NCBI RefSeq assembly: GCF_011398355.1 | Contig: NZ_AP021889.1 | Span: 1,426,001 to 1,490,000 of the forward strand | DNA length: 64,000 bases | Reading direction: 5' to 3' | Origin: Thiosulfatimonas sediminis | GTDB lineage: Bacteria; Pseudomonadota; Gammaproteobacteria; Thiomicrospirales; Thiomicrospiraceae | Shown: in pieces, positions 63,627-64,000 of the stretch | Position numbering within the stretch: position 1 is the stretch's first letter | Layout of the letters: each line of letters begins with the position of its first letter | The notes under the pieces: generated by a model | Databases searched by the model: none | Told to the model about the DNA's origin: nothing | The model's input: the letters and a program-made list of their open reading frames with translations, nothing else | Translations under genes and position numbers: made by a program

Positions 63627-64000
63627 TTAGCGCTTAACGATATGCTCATCGCGCGCGGCTTTCGCGGTGGCAAACAGTGTGTATAAAGCTTCACTGTCTT
63701 GCTGTTCTACCAAAGGAATCATCTGGTCAAGGTAGTTACGATACTCAGTCAGCCATTTACTGATTGCCACACTATTAGCAACGGAAATATCGCGCCACAT
63801 TGTTGGGTCGCTGGACGCAATGCGACTGAAATCACGAAAGCCTCCCGCTGTGTACTTAAACACATTGCCTAATTCAGGATGTTCGTTAAGCAACTCTACT
63901 AGAGCAAAGGCTAACAGATGCGGTAAGTGAGATGTTGCTGCGAATACCTCATCATGAAAACTGGCTGACATGATCTCCACTTTGGCACCCAGCGCCTGCC
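63627..64000 (-). CDS. tyrA: Prephenate dehydrogenase, C-terminal part
   Basis: The frame is open to the window edge; at least 124 codons, with the ORF's GTG at 63980 internal. Upstream in frame, residues read QALGAKVEIMSASFHDEVFA, the TyrA pattern WxxLGAxVxxM-x(4)-HD, then SHLPHLLAF, GGFRDFSRIASSDPTMWRDI. Converts prephenate to 4-hydroxyphenylpyruvate (or arogenate to Tyr). 42 bp upstream of aroA. Confidence 0.93.
   Translation of the reverse strand, partial: QALGAKVEIMSASFHDEVFAATSHLPHLLAFALVELLNEHPELGNVFKYTAGGFRDFSRIASSDPTMWRDISVANSVAISKWLTEYRNYLDQMIPLVEQQDSEALYTLFATAKAARDEHIVKR

Overview
This window reads as chromosomal core sequence of a free-living gammaproteobacterium. The gene orders zipA-ligA, rpsF-rpsR-(DUF2232)-rplI-dnaB-alr, tyrA-aroA-cmk-rpsA-ihfB-lapA-pyrF and yciV-yciO-...-rluB are all typical of that class. 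A CbbY phosphatase (10813-11586) points to a Calvin-cycle autotroph. With the moderate base composition, a sulfur-oxidising Thiomicrospira/Hydrogenovibrio/Thiomicrorhabdus-type organism is my best guess. This is inference; no 16S or RuBisCO gene is present to settle it.

Layout. 1-4900: amino-acid synthesis (end of an AlaC-type aminotransferase, hom, an RpfE-like gene, thrC). 4971-10590: recJ, a YqiA-type esterase, three poorly known genes and dksA. 10813-13672: cbbY, facing a HopJ-family gene and an FGGY sugar kinase. 14050-17760: division and replication (zipA, ligA, darP). 17863-21071: EamA transporter, a one-domain asparaginase, a LexA-like protease without a DNA-binding domain, yciI and yciB. 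21399-24679: yciV, yciO, an M50 protease and rluB. 24741-28626: rpoN, then small accessory genes and arsC. 28665-31675: dusA-xseA-xseB, with xseA carrying an extra N-terminal domain. 32059-34863: a large periplasmic-binding/PAS/GGDEF sensor. 35495-37648: relA. 37906-38831: a six-gene tRNA operon (Ala-Glu-Gly-Glu-Gly-Glu in transcription order) built by tandem duplication of a 367-bp unit, followed by gltX. 40817-50186: a SLAC1-type channel, M61 peptidase, slyX, a cupin protein, a two-component pair, a SPOR protein and an unlisted 41-residue membrane protein. 50217-55709: ychJ, a MATE pump, nudF, alr and dnaB. 55884-64000: ribosomal proteins, pyrF, lapA, ihfB, rpsA, cmk, aroA and the end of tyrA.

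Functional links. relA and dksA, both here, form the stringent-response pair; this DksA has lost most zinc ligands. gltX lies just downstream of the operon encoding three tRNA-Glu copies. yciB, yciI, yciV and yciO cluster as in enterobacteria.

The window holds no prophage, insertion sequence, CRISPR array or complete defence island. The most unusual items are a family of dispersed inverted repeats in intergenic DNA (about 3.3, 20.0, 27.2, 34.9, 40.6 and 41.9 kb), the XseA fusion, the HTH-less LexA-like protein, the tandem tRNA array, a two-codon ORF overlapping the gltX start, and a two-component pair resembling those of dedicated sortase systems although no sortase is nearby.
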